Assembly: GCA_017849455.1 (NCBI GenBank)
Contig: JAFIGX010000013.1
Span: 124,001 to 188,000, forward strand
From: Pseudobacter sp.
Lineage (GTDB): Bacteria > Bacteroidota > Bacteroidia > Chitinophagales > Chitinophagaceae
Length of the DNA stretch: 64,000 bases
Reading direction: 5' to 3'
Part shown: positions 53,003 through 61,301 of the stretch, one piece after another
Numbering within the stretch: position 1 is the first letter of the stretch
How the letters are laid out: every line of letters starts with the position of its first letter
Program-made: the position numbers and the translations under genes
Notes under the pieces: model-generated
Told to the model about the DNA's origin: nothing
The model's input: the letters and a program-made list of their open reading frames with translations, nothing else
The model's database searches: none

Positions 53003-53770
53003 TTAGCCCTTCTTTAACAGGGTCCTGTTGAAAATTTCGGTAAGCTTTTGTTTGGTATGCATCGGGAAGTCCCCTTTCATCATCCAGTCATAATATTGGG
53101 GCTCAGCCTTTAACACATCAGCCACTGCACGGCCTTTATGCTTGCCGAAATTGAAGACCTCCACGCCATTTTCCATGACCATACGGCGGGCAAAGTCAAC
53201 GATATTTTCTTCTCCCAATATTTTCAGGATGCTTTCCACGGAATTGCCCAGTTGAGGATATTTTTCTATTTGTGCCTGTAGGATATCCCAGGTGGCGGAG
53301 GCATCTGCTTCTGCACTATGGGCATCTTCCAGGTTCTTATTGCAGTAGAATTTATATGCGGCGCTGAGCGTGCGCTGCTCCATCATGTGGAATACTTTCT
53401 GAACATCGATGAGCCTGCGGCCTTTGAACTCGAAATCCAGGCCGACCCGGAGAAATTCCTCCGCCAGCATCGGGATGTCGAAGCGATTGGAATTATATCC
53501 TGCCAGGTCGCAGTTATCGAGGAACTGTTTGATCTCATTGGCCACCTGTTTGAAGGTGGGTGCATCTTTCACCATTTCATTGGTAATGCCATGAACGTCG
53601 ACGGACACCTGCGAAATAGGCATCTCAGGATTCAATAATTTCCGTTTTACCAGTTTGGTTCCATCGGGCTGGATCTTCACGATAGCAATTTCCACGATAC
53701 GGTCTGATCCAAGATTAATGCCGGTCGTTTCCAGGTCGATGATTGCTAAAGGCTTCGATAACTGTAACAT
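53003..53770 (-). CDS. DEDDh 3'-5' exonuclease (DNA polymerase III epsilon-like)
   Basis: The DnaQ-like exonuclease fold is seen with Exo I AIIDLETTGINLGSDRIVEI (D and E), Exo II YNSNRFDIPMLAEEF, and Exo III HSAEADASATWDIL (H and D). The C-terminal 55 residues (FNFGKHKGRAVADVLKAE ... KGDFP) match the small domain found in exonuclease X-like and related proteins, which differs from the true replicative epsilon subunit. The length of 255 residues fits this class. It is likely a repair or recombination exonuclease; the substrate is not known. Confidence 0.92.
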   Translation of the reverse strand: MLQLSKPLAIIDLETTGINLGSDRIVEIAIVKIQPDGTKLVKRKLLNPEMPISQVSVDVHGITNEMVKDAPTFKQVANEIKQFLDNCDLAGYNSNRFDIPMLAEEFLRVGLDFEFKGRRLIDVQKVFHMMEQRTLSAAYKFYCNKNLEDAHSAEADASATWDILQAQIEKYPQLGNSVESILKILGEENIVDFARRMVMENGVEVFNFGKHKGRAVADVLKAEPQYYDWMMKGDFPMHTKQKLTEIFNRTLLKKG

Positions 53771-53794
53771 TAAACGTGATATTGGTTTATATTA

Positions 53795-55159
53795 TCAATG
53801 GTTCAAAACGATCTCTTGTGCAAATGTAAGCATATTGGCCCCATCATAGTTTCCCGAACTCATTAAAAGGAGATTGGCGTTTTGGTATGACTGTGACCGA
53901 AGCCACTCCATCAGGGTCTCTTTATTATTGATCACTATCAATCCTTTTTTATTGAACCCTGCCGCGATCTTTTCTTCAGCCAGCGGCGGCAGCCGTTTCA
54001 GTTCCAGCGCATGCAGGGAATAGTAGACCACGGCCAAGTCTGCTTTGTCCATGGAACCTTTGTATTGCTCCATGAATTGTTCATTCAGGCTGCTATAGGT
54101 ATGGAGTTCCAGTATCGCTATCAGCCTTCGCTCGGGATATTGTTGTTTCACCGCATCGATCGTGGCTTTCACCTTGGATGGGGCGTGGGCAAAATCACGG
54201 TAAACGGTGGTCACTGCATTTTTCGCCAGCAGTTCCAGTCTTTTTGCCGCACCGGTGAAAGTACCGATCGTTTTTATTAATACATCTTCGGTGATGCCCA
54301 GTTCCTTGCAGGCATACCAGGCTGCATGCAGGTTGAGTAAATTATGATCGCCGAAAACTTTCAGCGGGCCTTCCTGGTCCCCGATACGGATGGTGGTTTC
54401 ACCATGATCGATGGAATGGGCCGGAACGCCATAAGGCTGGTAACGGAGATCGGCACGATGATGATCATGTACCAGTTTTTTCAACACCGGGTCGGTTTCA
54501 TTATAGATAAGGAGACCACCCGGTTCAATTTTCGAGATGAAGATGATGAATTGTTCGAGGTAAATATCGAAGGTGGGGAATACATTGATATGGTCCCAGG
54601 CGATGCCGGTGATGATGGCGATATGGGGAAACAGGAAATGGAACTTGGGACGTTTCTCGATCACACTGGCCGGGTATTCATCACCTTCGCAAACGATGAG
54701 GGGAGCATCGGTGACTTCCACAGACTGATCGAACCCTTCGAGCCTGGCGCCGACCAGGTAGTCGAAACTGCTGCCTGCCTCGCGGAGCACATGCATGATC
54801 ATGGAAGTGGTGGTGGTCTTCCCATGACTGCCTCCCACCACGATGCGCTTTTTCTGAATGCTCTCCTGGTAAATATATTCGGGGAAAGAATAGATCTTCA
54901 ATTGAAGGGAAATGGCCCGTTGAAGTTCGGGATTGTCCTGTTTGGCATGCATACCCAGGATCACGGCGTCGAGACCGGGGTTGATCTTTTCCGGGAACCA
55001 ACCGGTAGCGGCCGGTAACAACCCGGCTTTTTCCAGGTTGGTGCGGGCAGGTTCGAAGATCTCGTCGTCGCTGCCGGTAACGGTATAACCCTTCCGCTGC
55101 AAGGCCAGCGCCAACTGGTGCATTACACTCCCACCGATCGCTATAAAATGTACTTTCAT
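53795..55159 (-). CDS. mpl: UDP-N-acetylmuramate--tripeptide ligase (peptidoglycan recycling)
   Basis: A Mur-family ATP ligase that joins UDP-MurNAc to the recycled L-Ala-gamma-D-Glu-meso-diaminopimelate tripeptide. Features: the N-terminal nucleotide-binding start HFIAIGGSVMHQLALALQRKG, the Mur P-loop GGSHGKTTTTSMI, IIVCEGDEYPAS, and the GAAKRLELLAKN region. The Mpl-type extension and the LeuHIGI-like start distinguish it from MurC. At 454 residues it is normal. It implies peptidoglycan with diaminopimelate. Confidence 0.93.
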   Translation of the reverse strand: MKVHFIAIGGSVMHQLALALQRKGYTVTGSDDEIFEPARTNLEKAGLLPAATGWFPEKINPGLDAVILGMHAKQDNPELQRAISLQLKIYSFPEYIYQESIQKKRIVVGGSHGKTTTTSMIMHVLREAGSSFDYLVGARLEGFDQSVEVTDAPLIVCEGDEYPASVIEKRPKFHFLFPHIAIITGIAWDHINVFPTFDIYLEQFIIFISKIEPGGLLIYNETDPVLKKLVHDHHRADLRYQPYGVPAHSIDHGETTIRIGDQEGPLKVFGDHNLLNLHAAWYACKELGITEDVLIKTIGTFTGAAKRLELLAKNAVTTVYRDFAHAPSKVKATIDAVKQQYPERRLIAILELHTYSSLNEQFMEQYKGSMDKADLAVVYYSLHALELKRLPPLAEEKIAAGFNKKGLIVINNKETLMEWLRSQSYQNANLLLMSSGNYDGANMLTFAQEIVLNH

Positions 55160-55423
55160 GGGAAAAAAGATCGAAAATATAGAATTTCCTACTCCGGCTA
55201 AAAATATTTACGCTCAGTTATTTATCAGGTCATGCTAAAAATAATGGGTTAAAATTGGGGGTGGCCCTTGCATAACCCGGAATTATGTCGTTAATTTGAA
55301 TCCTCAACCGTCCAATCCTACTAAAATCTCCCCGTCTTATCTTTAATCCGCTACCTCTGATGACCTGAGATCGTTTAGCCCTTTTGATCGTCAGGCTAAT
55401 TGTAAACTTTAAATACCACAAAA

Positions 55424-55546
55424 ATGAAAAGGACATTGGTGATCCTGGCCCTGGTAATTCTGGCCGGTGTAACTATTACTTCATGCACAGCTTCTAAGGG
55501 CGGATGTGCCGGATCTCGCGGATATGTAGGATACGGTAGCAAATAA
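55424..55546 (+). CDS. Small lipoprotein (40 aa)
   Basis: An ATG at 55424 opens a 40-codon frame ending TAA at 55546. The protein has a lipoprotein signal: LVILALVILAGVTITSC, lipidated Cys at 21. The mature part is CTASKGGCAGSRGYVGYGSK, rich in Gly with a second Cys. It resembles tiny exported Gly/Cys proteins common in Bacteroidota; no function is known. It is followed 27 nt later by a good terminator. It is too short for most gene finders. Confidence 0.75.
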   Translation: MKRTLVILALVILAGVTITSCTASKGGCAGSRGYVGYGSK

Positions 55547-55572
55547 CCGAATAAAATAGCTGATATTTTTTG

Positions 55573-55602
55573 AAGTCTCCTGGTTTCACGGGAGACTTTT
55601 TT
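55573..55602 (+). terminator. Terminator after the small lipoprotein gene
   Basis: AAGTCTCC (55573-55580) and GGAGACTT (55591-55598) pair across a 10-nt loop, followed by a run of T. It lies 27 nt after the stop and supports that the small gene is real and transcribed. Confidence 0.82.
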
Positions 55603-55616
55603 ACTTACATTGTAAT

Positions 55617-55949
55617 ATGAACTGGATCATCTTGCAGGAAGAAAAGCAATTGACGGAGATCCAGGAAGTATCGGCTTCCCGTCCACAGGTGATCTTCAAA
55701 CACAGTACCCGCTGCAGTGTCAGTGCAGGCGCCCGGAGGAGGCTTGAATACAGTGATGAGCCAATGGAGATGGATTTTTATTTCCTCGATATATTGAACT
55801 ACCGGCCCCTTTCGAACAAAGTGGCTGAATTCTTCCAGGTGCCGCATGAATCACCCCAGGTATTGGTGATCGTTAAAGGAGAGTGCGTCTATGATGAAAG
55901 TCATGGGGAGATCGATATGCATTCAATCATCCGGCAGGCGCAGGTCTGA
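55617..55949 (+). CDS. ytxJ: Bacillithiol-system redox protein YtxJ
   Basis: A 110-residue thioredoxin-fold protein. The active-site region IFKHSTRCSVSAGARRRLE has the monothiol C33 followed by Ser-Val-Ser, the DUF2847/YtxJ pattern; proteins of this type reduce bacillithiol-mixed disulfides. It fits with bshB1 in the same window. The last codons CAG GTC TGA lead straight into the repeat that starts at 55951. Confidence 0.92.
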   Translation: MNWIILQEEKQLTEIQEVSASRPQVIFKHSTRCSVSAGARRRLEYSDEPMEMDFYFLDILNYRPLSNKVAEFFQVPHESPQVLVIVKGECVYDESHGEIDMHSIIRQAQV

Positions 55950-56120
55950 TTTTTTTTTACCGCAAAGACACGAAGGCACAAAGGAAATGATGTTGGAAGG
56001 TTGACAAGTTGAAATGTTGATAAGGGACGCTTGAAATTCGGCGATCCCTTGTAAACCTGTAAACCTTTCAACTTATCAACCCAATACCTTTGTGTCTTCG
56101 TGTCTTTGCGGTAAAAAAAA
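55950..56120. repeat. Composite period-8 inverted repeat
   Basis: Outer arms: TACCGCAAAGACACGAAGG followed by CACAAAGG (55958-55984) and its inverse at 56087-56113, one mismatch in 27, bounded by T8 and A10. Inner arms: GTTGACAAGTTGAAATGTTG and ATAAGGGA (55999-56026) and the inverse CCCTTGTAAACC ... AACTTATCAACC (56046-56082). Units are AAAGACAC/GAAGGCAC and GTTGAYAA/GTTGAAAT, both every 8 nt. A diverged copy of the same two modules is at 7186-7323. Confidence 0.9.
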
Positions 56121-56201
56121 AACTTCGATACTCCTTAAAAAAAAGAGAGCCCTCCTGAGAACAGGACGGCCTCTAACGATTGCTTGCCATATGAAAAATT
56201 C

Positions 56202-56399
56202 TTACTTCTTCGTAGTGTCAACTTTGGCTGCAGTGCTATCAGCGTGATGAGCTGTAGTGTCTTTTACTGCAGTGCTGTCGTGTGCAGGAGGCGTGGCGGT
56301 TGTGTTAGCAGTTGAATCTTTCTTTTCGCCTTCGCCAGTGCCGGCGTCATTGCAGGCAGCGAATGCACCGATCGCTAAAACTAACAGGAGCTTTTTCAT
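56202..56399 (-). CDS. Small Ala/Thr/Asp-rich lipoprotein
   Basis: A 65-residue exported protein: lipoprotein signal LLLVLAIGAFAAC (Cys at about residue 16) then a low-complexity, hydrophilic tail with repeated DST/DTT units such as HDSTAVKDTTAHHADSTAAK. Such tails are common in Bacteroidota envelope lipoproteins and probably form a flexible linker. No function can be assigned. It ends near the composite repeat. Confidence 0.7.
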   Translation of the reverse strand: MKKLLLVLAIGAFAACNDAGTGEGEKKDSTANTTATPPAHDSTAVKDTTAHHADSTAAKVDTTKK

Positions 56400-56552
56400 T
56401 GTACCGTTTTTGTTTTGTTAACGAATGATTTTGAAGATTAATACACCAACTTCAAAAAGGTAACCCGGCTCCCTGAAAAAAACCGGAAATTTTACTGAAC
56501 GCCTGAAATTTGCCGGTATTTTAACCGCAAATTTGGGTTACTTCTCTTTAAT

Positions 56553-57143
56553 TTGGGTATTAATAAACGGTTAAGCGTGAAAACAGATCCCCGGGAAATA
56601 GCTTTACTGGAAGGACTTGCAAAAAACGAACGGCAGGCCATCGAGACCATTTATAAACAACATTATAACATGGTCCAGGCATTGATTATCAATAATAATG
56701 GCTCTATCGATGATGCCCGCGATATTTTCCAGGAGACCATGATCGTACTGTACGAAAAAGCCCGCTCCGGTACCTTTGAACTGAACTGCCTGTTGAAAAC
56801 TTATATTTATTCCGTCGGCCGTCGCTTATGGCTCAAAAAGCTGCAACAGCAACAGAAATTCGTGCCGGAGATGAATGGAATAGATGAACTGGTGCCTGTG
56901 GAAGAAGAGATCGAGGCACATGGTGAAAGGAATATGGAATTCCAGACAATGGAAAAAGCAATGCTGAACCTGGGTGAACCCTGCCGTAGCCTGCTCGATG
57001 CTTTCTACCTGCAAAAAAGAAACATGACCGAAATAGCAGGACATTTTGGGTACACCAACTCGGATAACGCCAAGAACCAAAAGTATAAATGCCTGATGCG
57101 GCTCCGGAAATTGTTCTTTGCCGCATTTAAAAACACCCTATAA
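56553..57143 (+). CDS. RNA polymerase sigma factor, ECF/sigma-70 type
   Basis: The sigma-70 region 2 is visible in about residues 25-95 (YNMVQALIINNNGSIDDARDIFQETMIVLYEKA), and region 4 with a helix-turn-helix at about 145-190 (RSLLDAFYLQKRNMTEIAGHFGYTNSDNAKNQ). The linker between them is long for an ECF sigma and contains a charged stretch. The start is uncertain: TTG at 56553 is the first in-frame start, GTG at 56577 is another. Its TAA stop overlaps the ATG of the membrane protease gene (TAATG), so the two are translationally coupled. Confidence 0.88.
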   Translation: MGINKRLSVKTDPREIALLEGLAKNERQAIETIYKQHYNMVQALIINNNGSIDDARDIFQETMIVLYEKARSGTFELNCLLKTYIYSVGRRLWLKKLQQQQKFVPEMNGIDELVPVEEEIEAHGERNMEFQTMEKAMLNLGEPCRSLLDAFYLQKRNMTEIAGHFGYTNSDNAKNQKYKCLMRLRKLFFAAFKNTL

Positions 57144-58243
57144 TGGAAGATCTGCAAATACTGGATGCTATCGAAAGATACCTCCGGGATGAGATGAACC
57201 CCGAAGAGAAAGCTTATTTCGAGCAGCTCCGCAAGACCAACCCTGAAGTGGACCAACTGGTGGTGGAACATACCATGTTCCTGCAGCAGATGGACAGGTT
57301 CGCCGAATGGAAGAACTTCAAGTCTACCCTCCAGGATGTACACCATCAATTACTCGACAACGGCGATATCAAAGAAGAAACTCCCCGCGCCACTGTTGTC
57401 CATTACCTCAAAAAATATAAACGCGTGATGGCCGTGGCCGCCTCCATCGCCGGGATCACTACCCTGCTGATAGCCGGCGCCGCTACCTATTATAACCGCA
57501 GGGCCAGCAATGAAGACCTGCAACAGTTACGCCGTGAATTCAAACAGGAAGTAGCCAACAAGAAGAATGAAGTGCTCAATGAGGTGAACCAGAAGATGAT
57601 CTCCAAGGCGCCGGAGAATGCCGAGCTGATCTCTGGTGGCACCGGTTTCCTGATCGATGGGAAAGGTTACCTCGTTACCAATGCACACGTGATCAAGGGC
57701 GGCTCTACCTTCGTAGTACAGAATAACAAGGCCCAGGAGTTCCGCGCCAAAACAGTTTATGTGAACGAGAGCAATGATATTGCGATCCTCAAGATCGGCG
57801 ATCCGGATTTCAAACCCCAGGCCGTTCTGCCTTATTCCATCCGGAAGAACAGCGTGGAACTGGGTGAGCCCCTGTTCACACTCGGGTTCCCCCGCGACGA
57901 GATCGTTTATAATGAAGGGTATATGAGCGCCAAGACAGGCTTCAACGGCGATACCATGACCTGCCAGATCGGGGTACCGGCCAATCCGGGCAATTCCGGC
58001 GGACCTGTATTCAACAGGAACGGAGAGGTGATCGGTATCATCAATACGCGCCAGCGCACCGCCGAAGGAGTGGTGTTCGCCATCACTGCCAAAAACATAA
58101 TTCGAACCCTCGAGACAATTAAAAAGGAAGATAGTACGTTACGTAATCTGAAATTTCCTGCCAACACACAGATCAAAGGATTGGAGAGAGTGCAGCAGAT
58201 CAAAAAGATCGAGGACTGTGTGTTTATGGTGAAAAGTTACTAA
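57143..58243 (+). CDS. Anti-sigma-like N terminus fused to a periplasmic trypsin-like (HtrA-type) protease
   Basis: One polypeptide of 366 residues. Residues 1-90 are a soluble helical region whose start (IERYLRDEMNPEEKAYFEQL) resembles Bacteroidota anti-sigma N termini. One membrane segment follows (about 95-113, MAVAASIAGITTLLIAG), then a coiled-coil (118-150) and a trypsin-like protease domain (about 165-345) with the triad H182 (TNAHV), D212 (NDIAIL) and S285 (GNSGGP). No PDZ domain is seen. It overlaps the sigma gene by one base. The likely role is membrane control of that sigma factor with a built-in protease; this is inferred. Confidence 0.82.
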   Translation: MEDLQILDAIERYLRDEMNPEEKAYFEQLRKTNPEVDQLVVEHTMFLQQMDRFAEWKNFKSTLQDVHHQLLDNGDIKEETPRATVVHYLKKYKRVMAVAASIAGITTLLIAGAATYYNRRASNEDLQQLRREFKQEVANKKNEVLNEVNQKMISKAPENAELISGGTGFLIDGKGYLVTNAHVIKGGSTFVVQNNKAQEFRAKTVYVNESNDIAILKIGDPDFKPQAVLPYSIRKNSVELGEPLFTLGFPRDEIVYNEGYMSAKTGFNGDTMTCQIGVPANPGNSGGPVFNRNGEVIGIINTRQRTAEGVVFAITAKNIIRTLETIKKEDSTLRNLKFPANTQIKGLERVQQIKKIEDCVFMVKSY

Positions 58244-58280
58244 ACCTGATAAACGATCTGTTTTTAGCTCTGATAGTGCA

Positions 58281-58312
58281 AAGCCCCGTCGTTGCAAAAC
58301 GAACGGGGCTTC
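58281..58312 (+). terminator. Hairpin after the sigma/protease operon
   Basis: AAGCCCCGT and ACGGGGCTT, with an inner CGTT/AACG pair and one bulge, form a hairpin 38 nt after the stop. Only CTTATTA follows, so the T run is weak. Confidence 0.65.
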
Positions 58313-58318
58313 TTATTA

Positions 58319-58468
58319 ATTGTTTGTGGTTTGTTGTTGGTTGTTTGTGGTTGTCCGGATCAATCATCTCTTACAAATGGCATCTTTTCGAAAATGAGGC
58401 TGGATCGCATAAAAGTTGACTGTTACACGTAAAGAACTACATACAACCAACAACAAACCACAAACAAT
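58319..58468. repeat. Period-7 inverted repeat, TTGTTTG type
   Basis: Perfect 25-bp arms at 58319-58343 (ATTGTTTGTGGTTTGTTG and TTGGTTG) and 58444-58468 (the inverse). The unit is about TTGTTTG/TGGTTTG every 7 nt. It lies between the convergent sigma/protease and nucleotidyltransferase genes and begins 3 nt after the latter's TAA stop. One-armed relatives occur at 30769 and 7374. Confidence 0.88.
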
Positions 58469-58471
58469 TTT

Positions 58472-59344
58472 TTAAACCCATAACGCCGGCGGATACTCCC
58501 CTGCCTGCACCAATTCCTCCAGGCTGGCCTTCACTTCCGGCGCATCTTCCTTGTACGTAACGCCAAACCATTGCGAAGAAGTAGGGATCACCTTGATAAC
58601 ACCTTCCTTGTCTTTTATGAATTGATCGGCTACCAGCGGAATAAAAAATTCCGCTTTGGGATTGCCGCTGTTGGTCGCAGCGAATGCAGTGAAGAGCTTT
58701 CCCGAATAAGAAAAGATGGAAGGATCGAAGCACCAGAAATTCATCGATACTTTCGAATCAGAAGGCAGTTCTTTCGGCTGTTGATCGTCATCACAAATGA
58801 TCCTGCTGTCTTTCAGGGCAATATTCAATCGCTCTGCAATAGAGCTGAGGTTGCCCTTTCCATCCACCTGGCACACGCCACGGTTCACTGTTCCATTATC
58901 CGATAAGGTCTTCAACAGCTCATAACCGATGATAGAGTATACTTTCGATGCTACCTCCGTAGTGAGGAATTTATACGATTTTTCAAATGCATCGCGGCCA
59001 TAGAAGTCATCCGCATTGATCACCGCAAACGGCTCGCGGATCACGTCTTTGGCGCATAATACCGCCTGCGCAGTGCCCCAGGGCTTGGTACGCTCCGGCG
59101 CCACTTCCTGGTACACGTATTCCAGTTCAACCCTTCCCTTCAATCTCGGCTCGAATATTTCCCTGAAGTCCTTTTCGAATTCCTTGCGGATAATAAATGC
59201 CACTTTTTTGTACCCTGCGCGGATCGCATCATATATGGAATAGTCCATGATCGTTTCGCCGCCGGGTCCGAACGATTGTATCTGTTTCATACTGCCATAG
59301 CGTGACGCCATGCCTGCTGCTAAGATCAAAAGAGTTGGTTGCAT
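58472..59344 (-). CDS. Sugar nucleotidyltransferase-like protein
   Basis: A 290-residue nucleotidyltransferase of the NTP_transferase fold: LLILAAGMASRYGSMKQIQS is the glycine-rich loop with a conserved Arg/Lys pair, and VINADDFYGRDAFE is the metal site. It would join a sugar phosphate to a nucleotide, or to another activated head group, for envelope polymer synthesis. The sugar is unknown, since no pathway genes are adjacent. The GMASR variant suggests a clade different from classical RfbA/RmlA. Confidence 0.87.
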   Translation of the reverse strand: MQPTLLILAAGMASRYGSMKQIQSFGPGGETIMDYSIYDAIRAGYKKVAFIIRKEFEKDFREIFEPRLKGRVELEYVYQEVAPERTKPWGTAQAVLCAKDVIREPFAVINADDFYGRDAFEKSYKFLTTEVASKVYSIIGYELLKTLSDNGTVNRGVCQVDGKGNLSSIAERLNIALKDSRIICDDDQQPKELPSDSKVSMNFWCFDPSIFSYSGKLFTAFAATNSGNPKAEFFIPLVADQFIKDKEGVIKVIPTSSQWFGVTYKEDAPEVKASLEELVQAGEYPPALWV

Positions 59345-59364
59345 TATCGTAATTTTAAAAATTC

Positions 59365-60297
59365 GTGCACGAAAATATAAAAATAACCGATAAAACCGTG
59401 ACGGTCGTTGATATTCACAAAGCCTTCCTCCAGCCGCTGCTATTACCGGAGGCAGCAGCCAGGGACATTCTCATCGACGTGCTGAGGCTCGATCAGGTGC
59501 ATCCTGTTATCTCAGGCAATAAATGCTTCAAATTGAAATACCACCTGCTGAATGCGACGGAACAAAAGAAAAAAGGTGTCCTTACGTTCGGTGGCGCCTG
59601 GTCTAACCACCTTGTGGCAACAGCTTATGCAGCCAAGGATGCCGGGCTTTCATGCATCGGGATCGTTCGCGGAGAGAAGCCGGCATATCTTTCCAATACT
59701 TTGCAGGATGCTGTCGGGTACGGCATGGAACTGCTGTTCATCAGCAGAGAACAATTTGCGGCAGACAATGATCAATACTGGAAAGATCATTATCCCGATC
59801 ACCTGGTGGTGCCGCATGGCGGTGGGGGTGAAGAAGGCATCCGCGGCGCTGCAGAAATACTGCAATTGGTGAATGCGGACATTTATACCCATATCGCCTG
59901 TGCAGTGGGAACTGGCACGATGTTCGCCGGTCTGGTACGGGCCAGCTTGTCCCACCAACAGGTACTGGGCATCAGCAGTCTGAAGATCGCCGACCCGCAG
60001 CGGAACAGTATCCTGGACTTTGTACAACGGCATGTGCACCAAACCAATTTTCAATTGTTCTATACCTATCACTTCGGCGGATACGCAAAGAAAAATGAAG
60101 CGCTTCTTCAATTCATGAACAGGCTGTACGACCTATATCATCTCCCCACAGACCTGGTCTATACAGGAAAACTACTATTTGGCATCACCGATTTAATTAA
60201 CAATAATTTTTTTCATGCTAACAGTCGTTTATTGATCGTGCATAGCGGCGGATTACAGGGGAACCGCTCGCTGGCTCCCGGTATTTTACGGTTTTGA
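59365..60297 (+). CDS. PLP-dependent D-cysteine desulfhydrase / ACC deaminase-like enzyme
   Basis: A fold type II PLP enzyme of 310 residues. The Schiff-base lysine is in SGNKCFKLKYHLL, with GAWSNHLVATAYAAKDAG and the phosphate loop VGTGTMFAGLVR. This is the family of 1-aminocyclopropane-1-carboxylate deaminase and D-cysteine desulfhydrase; the true ACC deaminase residues cannot be confirmed by eye, and D-cysteine desulfhydrase is more common in this phylum. It starts with GTG at 59365, 20 nt from the divergent nucleotidyltransferase start. Confidence 0.85.
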   Translation: MHENIKITDKTVTVVDIHKAFLQPLLLPEAAARDILIDVLRLDQVHPVISGNKCFKLKYHLLNATEQKKKGVLTFGGAWSNHLVATAYAAKDAGLSCIGIVRGEKPAYLSNTLQDAVGYGMELLFISREQFAADNDQYWKDHYPDHLVVPHGGGGEEGIRGAAEILQLVNADIYTHIACAVGTGTMFAGLVRASLSHQQVLGISSLKIADPQRNSILDFVQRHVHQTNFQLFYTYHFGGYAKKNEALLQFMNRLYDLYHLPTDLVYTGKLLFGITDLINNNFFHANSRLLIVHSGGLQGNRSLAPGILRF

Positions 60298-60323
60298 CGA
60301 TCGTTCATTTACCAACCCTACGT

Positions 60324-60331
60324 TATATTTG
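60324..60331 (+). promoter_or_regulatory. Possible -7 box upstream of the exported hypothetical gene
   Basis: TATATTTG fits TAnnTTTG exactly and lies 41 nt before the ATG at 60373. No good -33 box is seen. Confidence 0.3.
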
Positions 60332-60372
60332 CAAGGTCAAAATAGCAACTTCATAATTTCGTTATAGGTACT

Positions 60373-61299
60373 ATGAGCAGGATGATGGCAGTCGTTTTAT
60401 TGTTGGTATCAGTCAGAGGTGTGGCGCAGGATACGTTACCGCGGTTTACCGCTACCACGAAGGGCAATGATAAAGTCATTATCAGTTGGACCAACAACTT
60501 TGCCGTGATCTCGCAGATCAGTATTCAGCGTTCGGCCGACAGTTCCAAAAATTTCAGGACCATACTCACCGTTCCCGATCCTACCGTTGCACAGAACGGG
60601 TTCGTGGATACCAAAGCTCCTTCCCCTTCCATGTACTATCGACTGTTCATCGTACTAGAGAACGGGAACTATCTTTTCAGTAAAGCGCAACGGCCTTTCT
60701 GGGATTCGGCAGGCGCAGTGCGCAATACAGGGCCCGCACAATCGCTCACCGGGGAGAATAACAACCGCCGCGTGGTGATCGCAGACAATATGCCGCTGAA
60801 AGATGTAGAAAAACTCAAGGAAAAAATAAAAGAAGTGGTGAAGAAGGAAGATCCTGCCCCTGCTCCCAAAAAAGAGCCGGAGAAATTCTTCACCGTGAAG
60901 AAGAGAGACAGCATCCTCCTGCAACTCCCGGAAAAAGCATTCAAAAAATTCAGGGATTCCATCGTTACCCGCACAAAAGATACCATGGCCTTCAAAAGCA
61001 TGGACACCATCGTGATCAGGCCCTTTGTTCCCAAAGAGATCTACAGGCCCTCACGGTATGTATTCACCGATAAGGACGGCAACGTAGTGATCTCCCTACC
61101 AGAAGTGAAACAAAAACATTACGCCGTTAAATTCTTTGAAGATGACCAGTCCGTTCTGTTCGATATCAGGCAGGTGAAAGAACCATTGTTGACGATCGAC
61201 AAGGTCAATTTCCTGCATGCAGGCTGGTTCCGGTTCGAATTGTATGAGGATGGCAAGCTGAAGGAAACACACAAATTCCTTATCCCGAAAGATTTCTGA
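60373..61299 (+). CDS. Exported hypothetical protein with fibronectin-like region
   Basis: A 308-residue protein with a signal peptide (about 1-19). Residues about 22-115 read like a fibronectin type III fold with TTKGNDKVIISWTNN, then ISIQRSADSSKNF and YYRLFIV. A Lys/Glu-rich linker follows (about 150-185), and then an alpha/beta region. Start could be Met1 or one of Met4-5. No domain is named with confidence. It is convergent with lipB, with only 2 nt between the stops. Confidence 0.72.
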   Translation: MSRMMAVVLLLVSVRGVAQDTLPRFTATTKGNDKVIISWTNNFAVISQISIQRSADSSKNFRTILTVPDPTVAQNGFVDTKAPSPSMYYRLFIVLENGNYLFSKAQRPFWDSAGAVRNTGPAQSLTGENNNRRVVIADNMPLKDVEKLKEKIKEVVKKEDPAPAPKKEPEKFFTVKKRDSILLQLPEKAFKKFRDSIVTRTKDTMAFKSMDTIVIRPFVPKEIYRPSRYVFTDKDGNVVISLPEVKQKHYAVKFFEDDQSVLFDIRQVKEPLLTIDKVNFLHAGWFRFELYEDGKLKETHKFLIPKDF

Positions 61300-61301
61300 T
61301 C

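Noticed and set aside
55950..56120. CRISPR array or tandem repeat locus
   Set aside because: The repeats are inverted and of 8-nt units with no spacers; no cas gene is near. The same holds for all other repeat loci.
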